Made by a program: the position numbers and the translations under genes. The notes under the pieces were generated by a model. That model saw nothing but the letters and a program-made list of their open reading frames with translations, made no database searches and had not been told where the DNA came from. Positions 1 through 6,949 of a stretch of 11,178 nt of DNA are shown here, one piece after another (the stretch's first letter is position 1; each line of letters begins with the position of its first letter). Location of the stretch: positions 1 to 11,178 of the forward strand of contig JAURZP010000197.1 in assembly GCA_030653335.1 (NCBI GenBank), in the 5' to 3' direction. This stretch comes from Methanoregula sp. (lineage in GTDB: Archaea > Halobacteriota > Methanomicrobia > Methanomicrobiales > Methanospirillaceae).

Positions 1-126
1 CGGACTGATGAAACTGCAATGTGAAGCAAAGATCAATGAGGGTTTGTACAGAATTCACTGATGAACCGAATTGAACCTCAAATCGATATATTCCGGAAAC
101 AAACTTTTGCTTTCTTCAGGCATATT

Positions 127-135
127 ATTAATATA
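127..135 (+). promoter_or_regulatory. Candidate TATA box of the ABC operon
   Basis: The AT-rich element ATTAATATA fits an archaeal TATA box. Initiation about 25 bp downstream would fall near 155-160 and give a leader of about 50 nt before the ATG at 211. A GGAGA ribosome binding site at about 200-204 lies in that leader, so this operon seems to be leadered, unlike most other genes here. Positions 1-126 hold no convincing gene. Confidence 0.45.
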
Positions 136-210
136 CTCGAAATAGTACCTGTAATAGAGTTGTTATTTCTGCAACAACAGATGGATTCAACCTAATGCGG
201 AGAAGATCAG

Positions 211-879
211 ATGAAACATTCAATCATTAATCTGCTCATCAGACCGGGTGCGTTCTTCCAGAATGCAATGAATGATAAGGAGAGCCTGAAACTTCCTGCA
301 CTCATTGTCCTTGCAGTGGGTATTGCCGGAGCAATGTACGGGTTCCTCATCGGGGGATTGACCGGCCAACTGCTGGGCGGGATCATACCAGGCATGGGTA
401 CAATCATTGTACTTTCAGCGGTGATCGGTGCGCTTATTGGTACGTTCATCTTCTGGTTAATATACGCGGGGGTATTCTATGCATTTTCAATCGTGTTCAA
501 AGGTGATGGAAATTTTAAACGAACGCTTGAATTTACTGGTTACGGCTACCTGCCCCAATTATTTGGAACCCTCATCACGTTCGTCATCTCGCTGAACTAC
601 ATTCCCCGGATTCACGTCCCCCATCTCTCTGCAGCAGCTGCCCAGAATCCCGATCTTATTACAGAAGCCATAAAAGCCCTGATGCATGATCCCGCGATGT
701 TGGAACTCAGCCAGATCGCCATGATCATCGCGATGGTATTTCTCCTCTGGAGTGCCAACATCTGGATCTTTGCCATGCAGCACGCTCGTAAACTTTCGCC
801 CCGTGATGCAGCACTGTGCGTTGGAATACCAGTGGTCCTCTATATTCTCTATATGGTCTATTCAATGACGGTGATGTAA
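211..879 (+). CDS. Yip1-family polytopic membrane protein
   Basis: A 222-residue integral membrane protein. Hydrophobic segments lie at about 28-50, 62-95 (perhaps two helices), 113-131, 166-187 and 199-220. The N-terminal 'LLIRPGAFF' lead-in before the first helix is typical of prokaryotic Yip1-domain proteins. The loop at about 131-165 is polar and alanine-rich. The biochemical role of prokaryotic Yip1 proteins is not established. The ATG at 211 is preceded by GGAGA at a spacing of about 6 nt. The stop codon directly abuts the ATG of the next gene, so the two are almost certainly co-transcribed and probably translationally coupled. The gene leads an operon with a COG1361 protein and a MacB-type ABC transporter, which suggests a role at the same membrane complex. 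That role is inferred from position only. The family call rests on topology and the N-terminal motif. Confidence 0.75.
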   Translation: MKHSIINLLIRPGAFFQNAMNDKESLKLPALIVLAVGIAGAMYGFLIGGLTGQLLGGIIPGMGTIIVLSAVIGALIGTFIFWLIYAGVFYAFSIVFKGDGNFKRTLEFTGYGYLPQLFGTLITFVISLNYIPRIHVPHLSAAAAQNPDLITEAIKALMHDPAMLELSQIAMIIAMVFLLWSANIWIFAMQHARKLSPRDAALCVGIPVVLYILYMVYSMTVM

Positions 880-2052
880 ATGAAAACAGTTCGAATTATT
901 TCCCTGCTCGGCCTAGTGCTGCTCTCATGTGTCATGGTTGGCGTAGTTGCCGGGTACGCCACTCCCGAATCGATTGTGGCTGCGCGCAAAGTATACATAT
1001 CCAGTGCCACCTATGATCCTGCAGTTTTTTTCCCGGGGGATAAGGGTACCATCACTATAGAGGTCACCAACGGAAATGCAAACGATACGGGAATTTCAGT
1101 GAACCACGCCACGTTATCCGGTGACACAGCAATAAAAACAACAAGCCGCCCCTATGATTCCTCATCCAGTCTCGGACCGGGCCAGAAAAAATCATACTCG
1201 TTTCAGGTAATTGCAGATGGTGTGGATGGGACCTATTATCCAACGTTTTCACTAAGTTTCCGCGATGCGGACAGCCTCTATTACCGGGCAATGGTCAAGA
1301 TTGAAAATACACCTATCGTACTGACGATCGTTGACCAGCCCGATACATTTACCCAAGGCAAGAAAAAGACCATCTATGCACAGGTAGCAAATCCCCGCGA
1401 AAATACTGTAAGGAACATCATACTCAGTGTTTCGGGCACAGGAATTACTTCAACACCCTTAAAAATATTTGTCGGAGAGCTGGCTTCCGGTGCCAAAGTT
1501 CCAGTGAATTTTTCTGTGACTGCGGATCAGCCAACCACCCTCAATCTTCTCCTGAACTATGACAATGGCGACAACCCTCATACCGTGAATCTGGATGTCC
1601 CGATCACCTTTGGCGTAGATAAGAAACAGGCAAACCCTGTGATGAGCAACGTGATAGTGAAAAATGACGCCGGCACCTTTCGTATCACCGGTGATGTCAA
1701 TAATGCCGGTCTCGAAACCGCAAATACCGTGATGGTCACTTCACTTGCGCCGGCAGTTCCGCAGGATCCATACAAGACATATGTGGTTGGCGCCCTCAAG
1801 CCCGATGATTTCGGCAGCTTCGAAGTGACATTCTCTGCAAAGAATGTAGAGAGCATTCCCCTCCAGTTGTCCTTTAAGGATGCCGACGGGAATGTATATT
1901 CCTCGCTGCAGGATGTGAAGATATCCACATCCGGTGCGGGAGCGGCAGCCGCAGGCACTGGACTTCCAATTGTCCCTATCATCGCTGCGATCGTGATCCT
2001 GGCCGTATTTATTGGCGGATGGATCCTATACCTGAAAAAATTTAAGAAGTGA
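880..2052 (+). CDS. Secreted COG1361-type S-layer-like protein with C-terminal membrane anchor
   Basis: A 390-residue protein. It has an N-terminal signal peptide (basic MKTVR, hydrophobic core at about 7-24), an extracellular part made of three roughly 100-residue beta-sandwich-like repeats (about 45-140, 145-245 and 250-350), a small Gly/Ala linker at about 352-361, and one transmembrane helix at about 364-384 ending in a Lys-rich tail (LKKFKK). Each repeat contains the 'V-N-G/A-N...T' pattern of CARDB/NEW3-like domains seen in COG1361 proteins. The predicted topology is outside-facing with a cytoplasmic stub. The ATG follows the previous stop with no gap, and GGTGAT in the end of the upstream gene can serve as ribosome binding site. 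The ATPase and permease genes follow. In bacteria MacB works with the periplasmic adaptor MacA. This protein may fill an analogous adaptor or substrate-binding role in an organism without an outer membrane, but that is inference. Confidence 0.8.
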   Translation: MKTVRIISLLGLVLLSCVMVGVVAGYATPESIVAARKVYISSATYDPAVFFPGDKGTITIEVTNGNANDTGISVNHATLSGDTAIKTTSRPYDSSSSLGPGQKKSYSFQVIADGVDGTYYPTFSLSFRDADSLYYRAMVKIENTPIVLTIVDQPDTFTQGKKKTIYAQVANPRENTVRNIILSVSGTGITSTPLKIFVGELASGAKVPVNFSVTADQPTTLNLLLNYDNGDNPHTVNLDVPITFGVDKKQANPVMSNVIVKNDAGTFRITGDVNNAGLETANTVMVTSLAPAVPQDPYKTYVVGALKPDDFGSFEVTFSAKNVESIPLQLSFKDADGNVYSSLQDVKISTSGAGAAAAGTGLPIVPIIAAIVILAVFIGGWILYLKKFKK

Positions 2053-2059
2053 GAACTCC

Positions 2060-2737
2060 ATGAGCGAACAACCGGTCATGGTATTTCAGGATGTCACAAA
2101 AGTCTACCCTTTACCTGCAGGTGACGTGACGGCACTAGACGGGATCTCTTTTCAGGTTGAACGGGGAGAGTTTATCTCAGTCATGGGCCCTTCGGGTTCA
2201 GGCAAATCCACCCTGTTAAACCTGATGGGGTGCCTCGATGTACCAACGACCGGTGACATCTTTATCAGCGGTACCCGGATCAGGGATATGTCGGATATCG
2301 AACTCACCAGCCTGCGACGGGATCGCATTGGCTTTATCTTCCAGTATTTCAATCTCTTTCCACTCTTAAACACTCTTGAGAATGTCACCTTCCCGCTGAT
2401 GCTGAAATCCGGGAAAAAAGCGGATGCTGAAAGGGGCAGGCAGGTACTCCGGTCAGTACAACTGGAGGAATCGCTCTACAGTCATACCCCCACAGAGCTT
2501 TCTGGAGGGCAGCAACAGCGCGTTGCGGTTGCACGGGCACTCATCAATGACCCGGATATCCTGCTCTGCGATGAACCAACCGGTAATCTGGATTCAAAGA
2601 CCGGGGCCGGCATCATGGACCTGATGACGGAACTCAACCGTAAGGGTACGACAATCATCATGGTCACGCATGATCAGGGAATTGCCGAGTACTCAAAACG
2701 GACCATCAGGATTGCAGACGGGAGGATTGTATCATGA
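2060..2737 (+). CDS. ABC transporter ATP-binding protein, MacB/LolD type
   Basis: A 225-residue nucleotide-binding subunit of normal length with all motifs intact: Walker A GPSGSGKST at 43-51, Q-loop Gln95, signature LSGGQQQR at 147-154, Walker B ILLCDEPT at 167-174 with the catalytic Glu172, D-loop GNLDS at 175-179 and H-loop His204. The 'VYPLPAGDVTALDGIS' opening and 'CDEPTGNLDS' are typical of the MacB/LolD/FtsE group. These proteins power mechanotransmission or lipoprotein and peptide release rather than classical import. The ATG lies 7 nt after the upstream stop, and the 3' end overlaps the permease start by ATGA. It should act as a dimer on the cytoplasmic face of the permease encoded next. 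The substrate cannot be read from the sequence. Confidence 0.95.
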   Translation: MSEQPVMVFQDVTKVYPLPAGDVTALDGISFQVERGEFISVMGPSGSGKSTLLNLMGCLDVPTTGDIFISGTRIRDMSDIELTSLRRDRIGFIFQYFNLFPLLNTLENVTFPLMLKSGKKADAERGRQVLRSVQLEESLYSHTPTELSGGQQQRVAVARALINDPDILLCDEPTGNLDSKTGAGIMDLMTELNRKGTTIIMVTHDQGIAEYSKRTIRIADGRIVS

Positions 2738-3930
2738 GCGGCGGGATCTTTTACGAGATTGCAAAGCGTAACGTACGGATTCACCTGCTCCGATCATCAC
2801 TGGCCATGCTCGGGATCATCATCGGAGTCGTAGCCATTGCTTCGATGGGTATACTGGGAAACAGCCTTGTGCTTACCGTTTCTGACAGTCTTAAAACAGT
2901 AGGTGACAGTGTGATTGTCACACCCCATGTGGGGGGAAATACCCGCGGGTTTGGCGGGGGGGGCGGGAGTGCTACATCGCTCACCCTGTCAGAGCAGGAT
3001 TTTCTGCAGATTAAACGGGTGTCTGCACCGAATGTGGCGATTCCTGTACTCCAGTCCTCTGATCGTATGCAACTGGGTGTCGGTAGTGATGAGATCGTAG
3101 CCGCTGTTTACGGTCTGAACCCTGATGACATTCCTGATCTGCTCAAGTTAAAAGAGGGAGGATACAGCAGGGGCAACTCGGGTTGTATTGTGGGATCCAA
3201 ATTTGCTGATGACCACAATGTCAAGGTTGGCTCCCGGATTTTAATTGGAACTGATGGAAATAAGGGCACGCTGCGGGTTACCGGTATCATCGAGGAACGG
3301 GGAATGGCATTTGATGTCAGCACCGATTCAGCGGTGGTAGCTACAAAAGACTGGTTTGATGCTGCGTACAATCGTAATGATTACGACAAGGTCGTAGTGA
3401 AGGTAAAAAATCTCGATGATCTCCCGGTTGTTAAAAGTGCAATCGAGAAACAGATGAACAAGCGTGATACGGTTGTTGACGTGATGGATACACGAAAGAC
3501 CATGGATACCATCTTCCAGGCATTTGGCCAGATCACCACGTTTGTGTCCGCCATTGGCGGAATTTCCATGCTTGTTGCAGGAGTGTCCATACTCAATATC
3601 ATGATGATGTCGGTCACTGAGCGGATCAAGGAGATCGGAATCATGCGCAGCATCGGTGCGCAGAGAAAAGAGGTGATGGCGATGTTCCTCTATGAGGCGG
3701 CAATTCTTGGGATTATCGGCAGTATCATCGGGGGTGTGATGAGCCTTTTGGGAGGATACGCCATCAGCACCCTGATGCTCCAGAACACCAAGTACCTGTT
3801 CGTTCCATCAAGCCTGATCCATATCATGTACGGTATGACGTTTGGGATCACCATCTGTCTGATCTGCGGTATCTACCCGGCATGGCGTGCCGCTAACCTC
3901 AACCCAATCGATGCGCTCAGGCACGAATAA
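2734..3930 (+). CDS. ABC transporter permease, MacB/FtsX type
   Basis: A 398-residue permease with classic MacB topology: one N-terminal helix (about 19-45), a large extracytoplasmic MacB_PCD-like domain (about 46-265), then the FtsX domain with helices at about 268-292, 318-345 and 360-383. The segment 'ERIKEIGIMRSIGAQ' at about 296-310 is the conserved cytoplasmic coupling stretch, and the C-terminus 'YPAWRAANLNPIDALRHE' is the usual family ending. The start overlaps the ATPase gene by ATGA, with GGGAGG about 7 nt upstream. A Gly-rich loop (G74-G78) in the outside domain is encoded by a run of eight G bases at 2956-2963. Together with the preceding genes it forms a complete ABC export-type or mechanotransmission unit whose cargo is unknown. 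Confidence 0.93.
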   Translation: MSGGIFYEIAKRNVRIHLLRSSLAMLGIIIGVVAIASMGILGNSLVLTVSDSLKTVGDSVIVTPHVGGNTRGFGGGGGSATSLTLSEQDFLQIKRVSAPNVAIPVLQSSDRMQLGVGSDEIVAAVYGLNPDDIPDLLKLKEGGYSRGNSGCIVGSKFADDHNVKVGSRILIGTDGNKGTLRVTGIIEERGMAFDVSTDSAVVATKDWFDAAYNRNDYDKVVVKVKNLDDLPVVKSAIEKQMNKRDTVVDVMDTRKTMDTIFQAFGQITTFVSAIGGISMLVAGVSILNIMMMSVTERIKEIGIMRSIGAQRKEVMAMFLYEAAILGIIGSIIGGVMSLLGGYAISTLMLQNTKYLFVPSSLIHIMYGMTFGITICLICGIYPAWRAANLNPIDALRHE

Positions 3931-3933
3931 TTC

Positions 3934-3942
3934 TTTTTTTTT
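3934..3942 (+). terminator. T-tract terminator of the ABC operon
   Basis: A run of nine T bases begins 4 nt after the permease stop codon. It has no obvious hairpin, as is usual for archaeal U-tract-driven termination. Confidence 0.6.
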
Positions 3943-3964
3943 GGTCCGGTTCTGTGAGAGCAGA

Positions 3965-3974
3965 TACTTTTTAA
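3965..3974 (+). promoter_or_regulatory. TATA box for the methyltransferase at 3999
   Basis: TACTTTTTAA is centred about 25-28 bp upstream of the overlapping GTG (3996) and ATG (3999) codons. That spacing predicts a transcript starting at or next to the start codon, so the gene is probably leaderless. No ribosome binding site is visible. Confidence 0.5.
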
Positions 3975-3998
3975 CCGGTCGCATACATACTCAATGTG

Positions 3999-4874
3999 AT
4001 GAGCCCGGCACCCCCTCCGCTCCTTAATCCGGACTGGAACGAGATCTGGAAGGCACGACAAATCCTTCACGAATCCTCAAAGCATTCCGATGATCCATCG
4101 CATAACTGGAACATACGGGAGAATGCTGAACGCTATGATTTCACGTCCCGCAGCGAATATGACGAAAGGGTATTGACCACCATCAATGGTCTGGATATTT
4201 CAAGAGAATCCCGCGTACTGGATATCGGTGCAGGTCCGGGCACTCTCGCGATTCCGCTTGCGTCCCAGGTAAAGGAGATTACGGCAATTGAGCCGGGGGA
4301 AGGGATGACGGCAATCATGGCCGAGCGGATTAAAAAAGATGATGTCACCAATATTACGATCATCCGCAAACGCTGGGAGGATGTAATTCCTAAAAGCGAT
4401 CTCGCACAGCAGTATGATGTGGTTATCGCTTCGCTCTCGCTCACTATGGAAGACATCCGGCTGGCACTCCGGAAGATGGATAAAGTTTCACAGGGTTCTG
4501 TGTACCTGTTCTGGTTCGTGGACATGCCATTCTGGGAGCGGATGTTCGCCGATCTCTGGGACCCACTCCATGGATTGCCCTACTATTCCGGGCCAAAAGC
4601 AGACTGCCTCTTTGGCGTCCTGTACCAGATGGGGATCTACGCAAACATCGAGATGCTGCCATTGAAAAAAGAGTACCGGTTTACGACAAAGGATGAGATG
4701 ACCGCCTTTTTCCGGCGCCGGTTCAATGTCACGAGACCGGAACAGGAACGGGTACTGGATAATTATCTTAAACCGCTGATCCGGACAAAGGGATCAGAGA
4801 TTGTCATATCCGGTGATTCCACATTTGCAAAGATCTGGTGGAAAAAAGATGTAAAAAAACAGGCCGGGGATTGA
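3999..4874 (+). CDS. Class I SAM-dependent methyltransferase
   Basis: A 291-residue protein counted from the ATG at 3999. The GTG at 3996 would add one residue. SAM-binding motif I is VLDIGAGPGT at about 73-82, followed by the acidic motif II residue Glu98 in 'ITAIEPG', giving a Rossmann-type class I methyltransferase. The N-terminal part (about 10-60, containing 'DWNEIWKAR' and a Trp/Tyr-rich stretch) and the C-terminal half (with 'WERMFADLWDPLHG' and the Lys-rich end 'WWKKDVKKQ') probably form the substrate pocket and lid. The substrate is not recognisable. The gene stands alone, with its own TATA box and a terminator ahead of it. It ends only 6 nt from the stop codon of the convergent aminotransferase gene, and the T-rich terminator signals of that minus-strand operon lie inside this gene's 3' end. 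Confidence 0.85.
   Translation: MSPAPPPLLNPDWNEIWKARQILHESSKHSDDPSHNWNIRENAERYDFTSRSEYDERVLTTINGLDISRESRVLDIGAGPGTLAIPLASQVKEITAIEPGEGMTAIMAERIKKDDVTNITIIRKRWEDVIPKSDLAQQYDVVIASLSLTMEDIRLALRKMDKVSQGSVYLFWFVDMPFWERMFADLWDPLHGLPYYSGPKADCLFGVLYQMGIYANIEMLPLKKEYRFTTKDEMTAFFRRRFNVTRPEQERVLDNYLKPLIRTKGSEIVISGDSTFAKIWWKKDVKKQAGD
4842..4859 (-). terminator. Minus-strand T-tracts inside the convergent gene
   Basis: Read on the minus strand, two tracts of seven and six T bases (plus-strand A runs at 4853-4859 and 4842-4847) lie 22-39 nt after the aminotransferase stop. They are encoded by the Lys codons near the end of the convergent methyltransferase. They are the only T-rich signals near the end of the minus-strand operon, so they are the likely terminator. 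Confidence 0.45.
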
Positions 4875-4880
4875 AGAGGA

Positions 4881-6020
4881 TTATTTCCCGCCAACCCTGC
4901 GGATCCTTTCCATTGCCTCTTTGAGTTTTTCCATCGAGGTTGCATATGAGAGCCGGATCCACCCGGGGGCATAGAAGGCACTGCCGGGGGTTGCTGCCAC
5001 ATGACCCTGTTCGAGCCAGCGGGTTGCAATCTCCATGTCATCGCCAGCGACTTTGACGAATGCATAGAAGGCACCGTCTGCCGGCGCTGTCTCGTACCCC
5101 ATCAGGTTCAGTTCAGAGATGATGTATTTTCTCCGTTTGTCAAACTCGGTGCGCATGGTTTCAACACAGTGCTGATCGCCTTTGAGTGCCGCTACCCCGC
5201 CCCACATCGCAAATGTGGTTGCCTGGCTGACTGAGTGCTGCTGAACCTTTCCCATCTCGCGGATGATCTCAATTGGTGCAACCGCATAGCCAAGCCGCCA
5301 TCCGGTCATCGCATATGCCTTGGAGAATCCGTTGATCGTGATGGTGCGCTGCGCCATATCTCCGAGTGCCGCAAGGGAGATGTGTTCCTTGCCGTATACC
5401 ATCTTCTCGTAGATCTCATCCGACATCGCGTAGATATCGTGATCCTCGCAGAGGTCCGCAACGAGCTGCATGGATTTTTTGTCAAACACGGCACCCGATG
5501 GGTTTGAGGGTGAGTTGACCACGATCATCTTGGTCTTTGAATTAACCCGCTCTAACAGGGAGTCGTCGAGCTGGAAGGTTTTTTGATTGACCGCGTGCTT
5601 AACGATCTTCCCCCCGGCGATCTGCACACAGGGTTCATACGATACCCATGCGGGGGTGAGAAGGATCGTCTCATCTCCGGGATTCAATACTGCTTCCATT
5701 GCCTCGTAGATCGCGTCCTTGGCACCGCAGGCAACAATCACCTGCGACGGGGTGCAGGGAAAACGGTTCTCCTTTATGATCTTCTCGCTGATGGCTAAGA
5801 GAAGTTCGGGAATGCCGTTGCTCGGCGCGTAGTGGGTTTCGCCCCGGTTCAGCGCATCGATACAGGCATCCCTGATATGCCGGGGCGTATCGAAGTCCGG
5901 CTCGCCAATCGACAGGCTGATGACATCGATTCCCTCCCGCTCCATCTTCTTCGCCTTATCAGAGATCGCAATCGTTGCTGAGGGAGCAACCGCGGCAATC
6001 TTTTCCGAGAGTTGCCTCAT
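4881..6020 (-). CDS. Class I PLP-dependent aminotransferase (aspartate aminotransferase type)
   Basis: A 379-residue fold-type I aminotransferase of normal length. The PLP Schiff-base lysine is Lys234 in 'GFSKAYAMTGWRLGY'. The PLP-ring and phosphate-contacting elements 'NSPSNPSG' (169-176) and 'SDEIYE' (200-205) are present. Arg356 in 'WIRLSYATS' matches the residue that binds the substrate alpha-carboxylate. The pattern 'ISLSIGEPDFDTP' near residue 34-46 places it in the Igamma aspartate/aromatic aminotransferase subgroup, so aspartate plus 2-oxoglutarate is the most probable reaction. Aromatic or prephenate-type substrates are possible. The start overlaps the end of ribH by ATGA (6017-6020), so it is the last gene of the operon and translationally coupled to ribH. 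A specific aminotransferase step in flavin synthesis is not known, so the link may be only shared expression. Confidence 0.9.
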   Translation of the reverse strand: MRQLSEKIAAVAPSATIAISDKAKKMEREGIDVISLSIGEPDFDTPRHIRDACIDALNRGETHYAPSNGIPELLLAISEKIIKENRFPCTPSQVIVACGAKDAIYEAMEAVLNPGDETILLTPAWVSYEPCVQIAGGKIVKHAVNQKTFQLDDSLLERVNSKTKMIVVNSPSNPSGAVFDKKSMQLVADLCEDHDIYAMSDEIYEKMVYGKEHISLAALGDMAQRTITINGFSKAYAMTGWRLGYAVAPIEIIREMGKVQQHSVSQATTFAMWGGVAALKGDQHCVETMRTEFDKRRKYIISELNLMGYETAPADGAFYAFVKVAGDDMEIATRWLEQGHVAATPGSAFYAPGWIRLSYATSMEKLKEAMERIRRVGGK

Positions 6021-6436
6021 TTCAATCGTTTGACAAGCTTGACTGCAGATTCCACGGCACGTTTTGCGTAATCGATCCGCTCGTTTGCCTCAAGCCGGGT
6101 CATACCGGGTCCGGATATACCGAGTGTTACGGGTTTTCCAAACTCCAATGAGAGGTCGATTATCTTCCTGGCTGCGTGCTGCACGACAATCTCATCGTGC
6201 TGGGTGTTACCTTCAATCACACACCCGATTGTAATGACAGCATCGACTTTTCCTGCCTGGAGCATCTTCTTGATTGCAAGCGGCATATCGTATGCGCCCG
6301 GCACATAGATGCAGTCCGTTACTTCTGCGCCAAGGAATGCGGCATGTTCCCTTCCTTCGATCTCCATCATGTACGTGATGTCACGGTTGAATTCCGCAAC
6401 AACAAATCCGAGTTTTATTGGTTGTGTGTCACACAT
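6017..6436 (-). CDS. ribH: 6,7-dimethyl-8-ribityllumazine synthase
   Basis: A 139-residue archaeal lumazine synthase. The enzyme condenses 5-amino-6-ribitylamino-uracil with 3,4-dihydroxy-2-butanone 4-phosphate, the penultimate step of riboflavin synthesis. In methanogens the same pyrimidine also feeds the deazaflavin of coenzyme F420. Motifs seen are the N-terminal 'FVVAEFNRDI' (11-20), 'VPGAYDMPLA' (45-54), and 'GCVIEGNTQHDEI' (71-83), whose His80 aligns with the catalytic histidine of the bacterial 'THYD' motif. The late 'SGPGMTRLEANERID' (108-122) is a probable phosphate-binding region. The ATG has an extended Shine-Dalgarno match just upstream. It lies 51 nt downstream of ribC and overlaps the downstream aminotransferase by 4 nt. 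Confidence 0.93.
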   Translation of the reverse strand: MCDTQPIKLGFVVAEFNRDITYMMEIEGREHAAFLGAEVTDCIYVPGAYDMPLAIKKMLQAGKVDAVITIGCVIEGNTQHDEIVVQHAARKIIDLSLEFGKPVTLGISGPGMTRLEANERIDYAKRAVESAVKLVKRLK

Positions 6437-6440
6437 AGCT

Positions 6441-6452
6441 GATCATCTCTTT
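6441..6452 (-). promoter_or_regulatory. Extended ribosome binding site of ribH
   Basis: The minus-strand sequence AAAGAGATGATC matches 10 of 12 positions of AAGGAGGTGATC, the complement of the archaeal 16S rRNA 3' end. It ends 4 nt before the ribH ATG. It fixes the start at 6436 and indicates that ribH is translated from within a longer message rather than as a leaderless transcript. Confidence 0.55.
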
Positions 6453-6487
6453 TTTTATTGAACTTCATAAACCCTTACGCTTTTGCA

Positions 6488-6949
6488 CTAGCGGCGGGCC
6501 GGGCCGGCATCTTCAAATCCCTGCCGCTGGCCGGTGCCGGCTTCATTCTCCAGATCCCGTGGGCGAAGAATGAGTTTTACAGCATTGACCGCATGTTCGC
6601 GGGTACGCTGCTCGGAGAGCCATGCCAGCTCTTTGCCATCTTTTGCCTCATCCTCGTGCACGAACACCTCGATGATGTGGGTGTTGGTCATGAGCTGGCA
6701 GGTGATGAGCCCCTGCGATGCCTCGTGAGCGCAGAGCCGGTCTTTCTCTTTTCCGCCCGGCATCCCGAGTGCTATCACGATATCGCAGCGGCGTTCCTCG
6801 ATCAGTTTCTTGCAGGCAACGGGAAGATCCTTGATCCCCGGCACCGTTGACCGCTCAATCGCCACGCTCGCATGCTTTTTGAGCTCGTCTATGGCGATCG
6901 CTCCCATGTTGACGCGTGCAAAGGTTGTATCGGCTACGCCAATCCTCAT
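6488..6949 (-). CDS. ribC: Riboflavin synthase, archaeal RibC type
   Basis: A 153-residue enzyme of the archaeal riboflavin synthase family, which is related to lumazine synthase and not to the bacterial RibE trimer. It dismutates two 6,7-dimethyl-8-ribityllumazine molecules into riboflavin and 5-amino-6-ribitylamino-uracil. Family features seen are 'MRIGVADTTFARVNMG' at the N-terminus, 'ERSTVPGIKDLPVACKKLIEE' across about 32-52, 'ALGMPGGKEKDR' (60-71), 'HEASQGLI' (75-82), 'LMTNTHIIEVFVHEDE' (86-101) and the end helix 'REHAVNAVKLILRP' (117-130). The last 20 residues are a polar, probably disordered tail. The ATG overlaps the stop of the upstream aminotransferase (ATGA, 6946-6949). ribH, which makes its substrate, follows directly. 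Confidence 0.92.
   Translation of the reverse strand: MRIGVADTTFARVNMGAIAIDELKKHASVAIERSTVPGIKDLPVACKKLIEERRCDIVIALGMPGGKEKDRLCAHEASQGLITCQLMTNTHIIEVFVHEDEAKDGKELAWLSEQRTREHAVNAVKLILRPRDLENEAGTGQRQGFEDAGPARR

Noticed and set aside
2..61. Open frame of 19 codons ending in TGA at the left edge, possibly the tail of an upstream plus-strand gene
   Set aside because: It is too short to judge, has no recognisable motif, and is followed by 150 nt of AT-rich non-coding sequence. It was left out as a feature.
55..123. Minus-strand ORF of 22 codons from an ATG at 123
   Set aside because: No ribosome binding site and no family signal. It overlaps the promoter region of the ABC operon.
6437..6487. Separate promoter for ribH in the 51-nt gap after ribC
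   Set aside because: TTTATGAAG on the minus strand is only weakly TATA-like, and the strong ribosome binding site argues for translation from the operon message.
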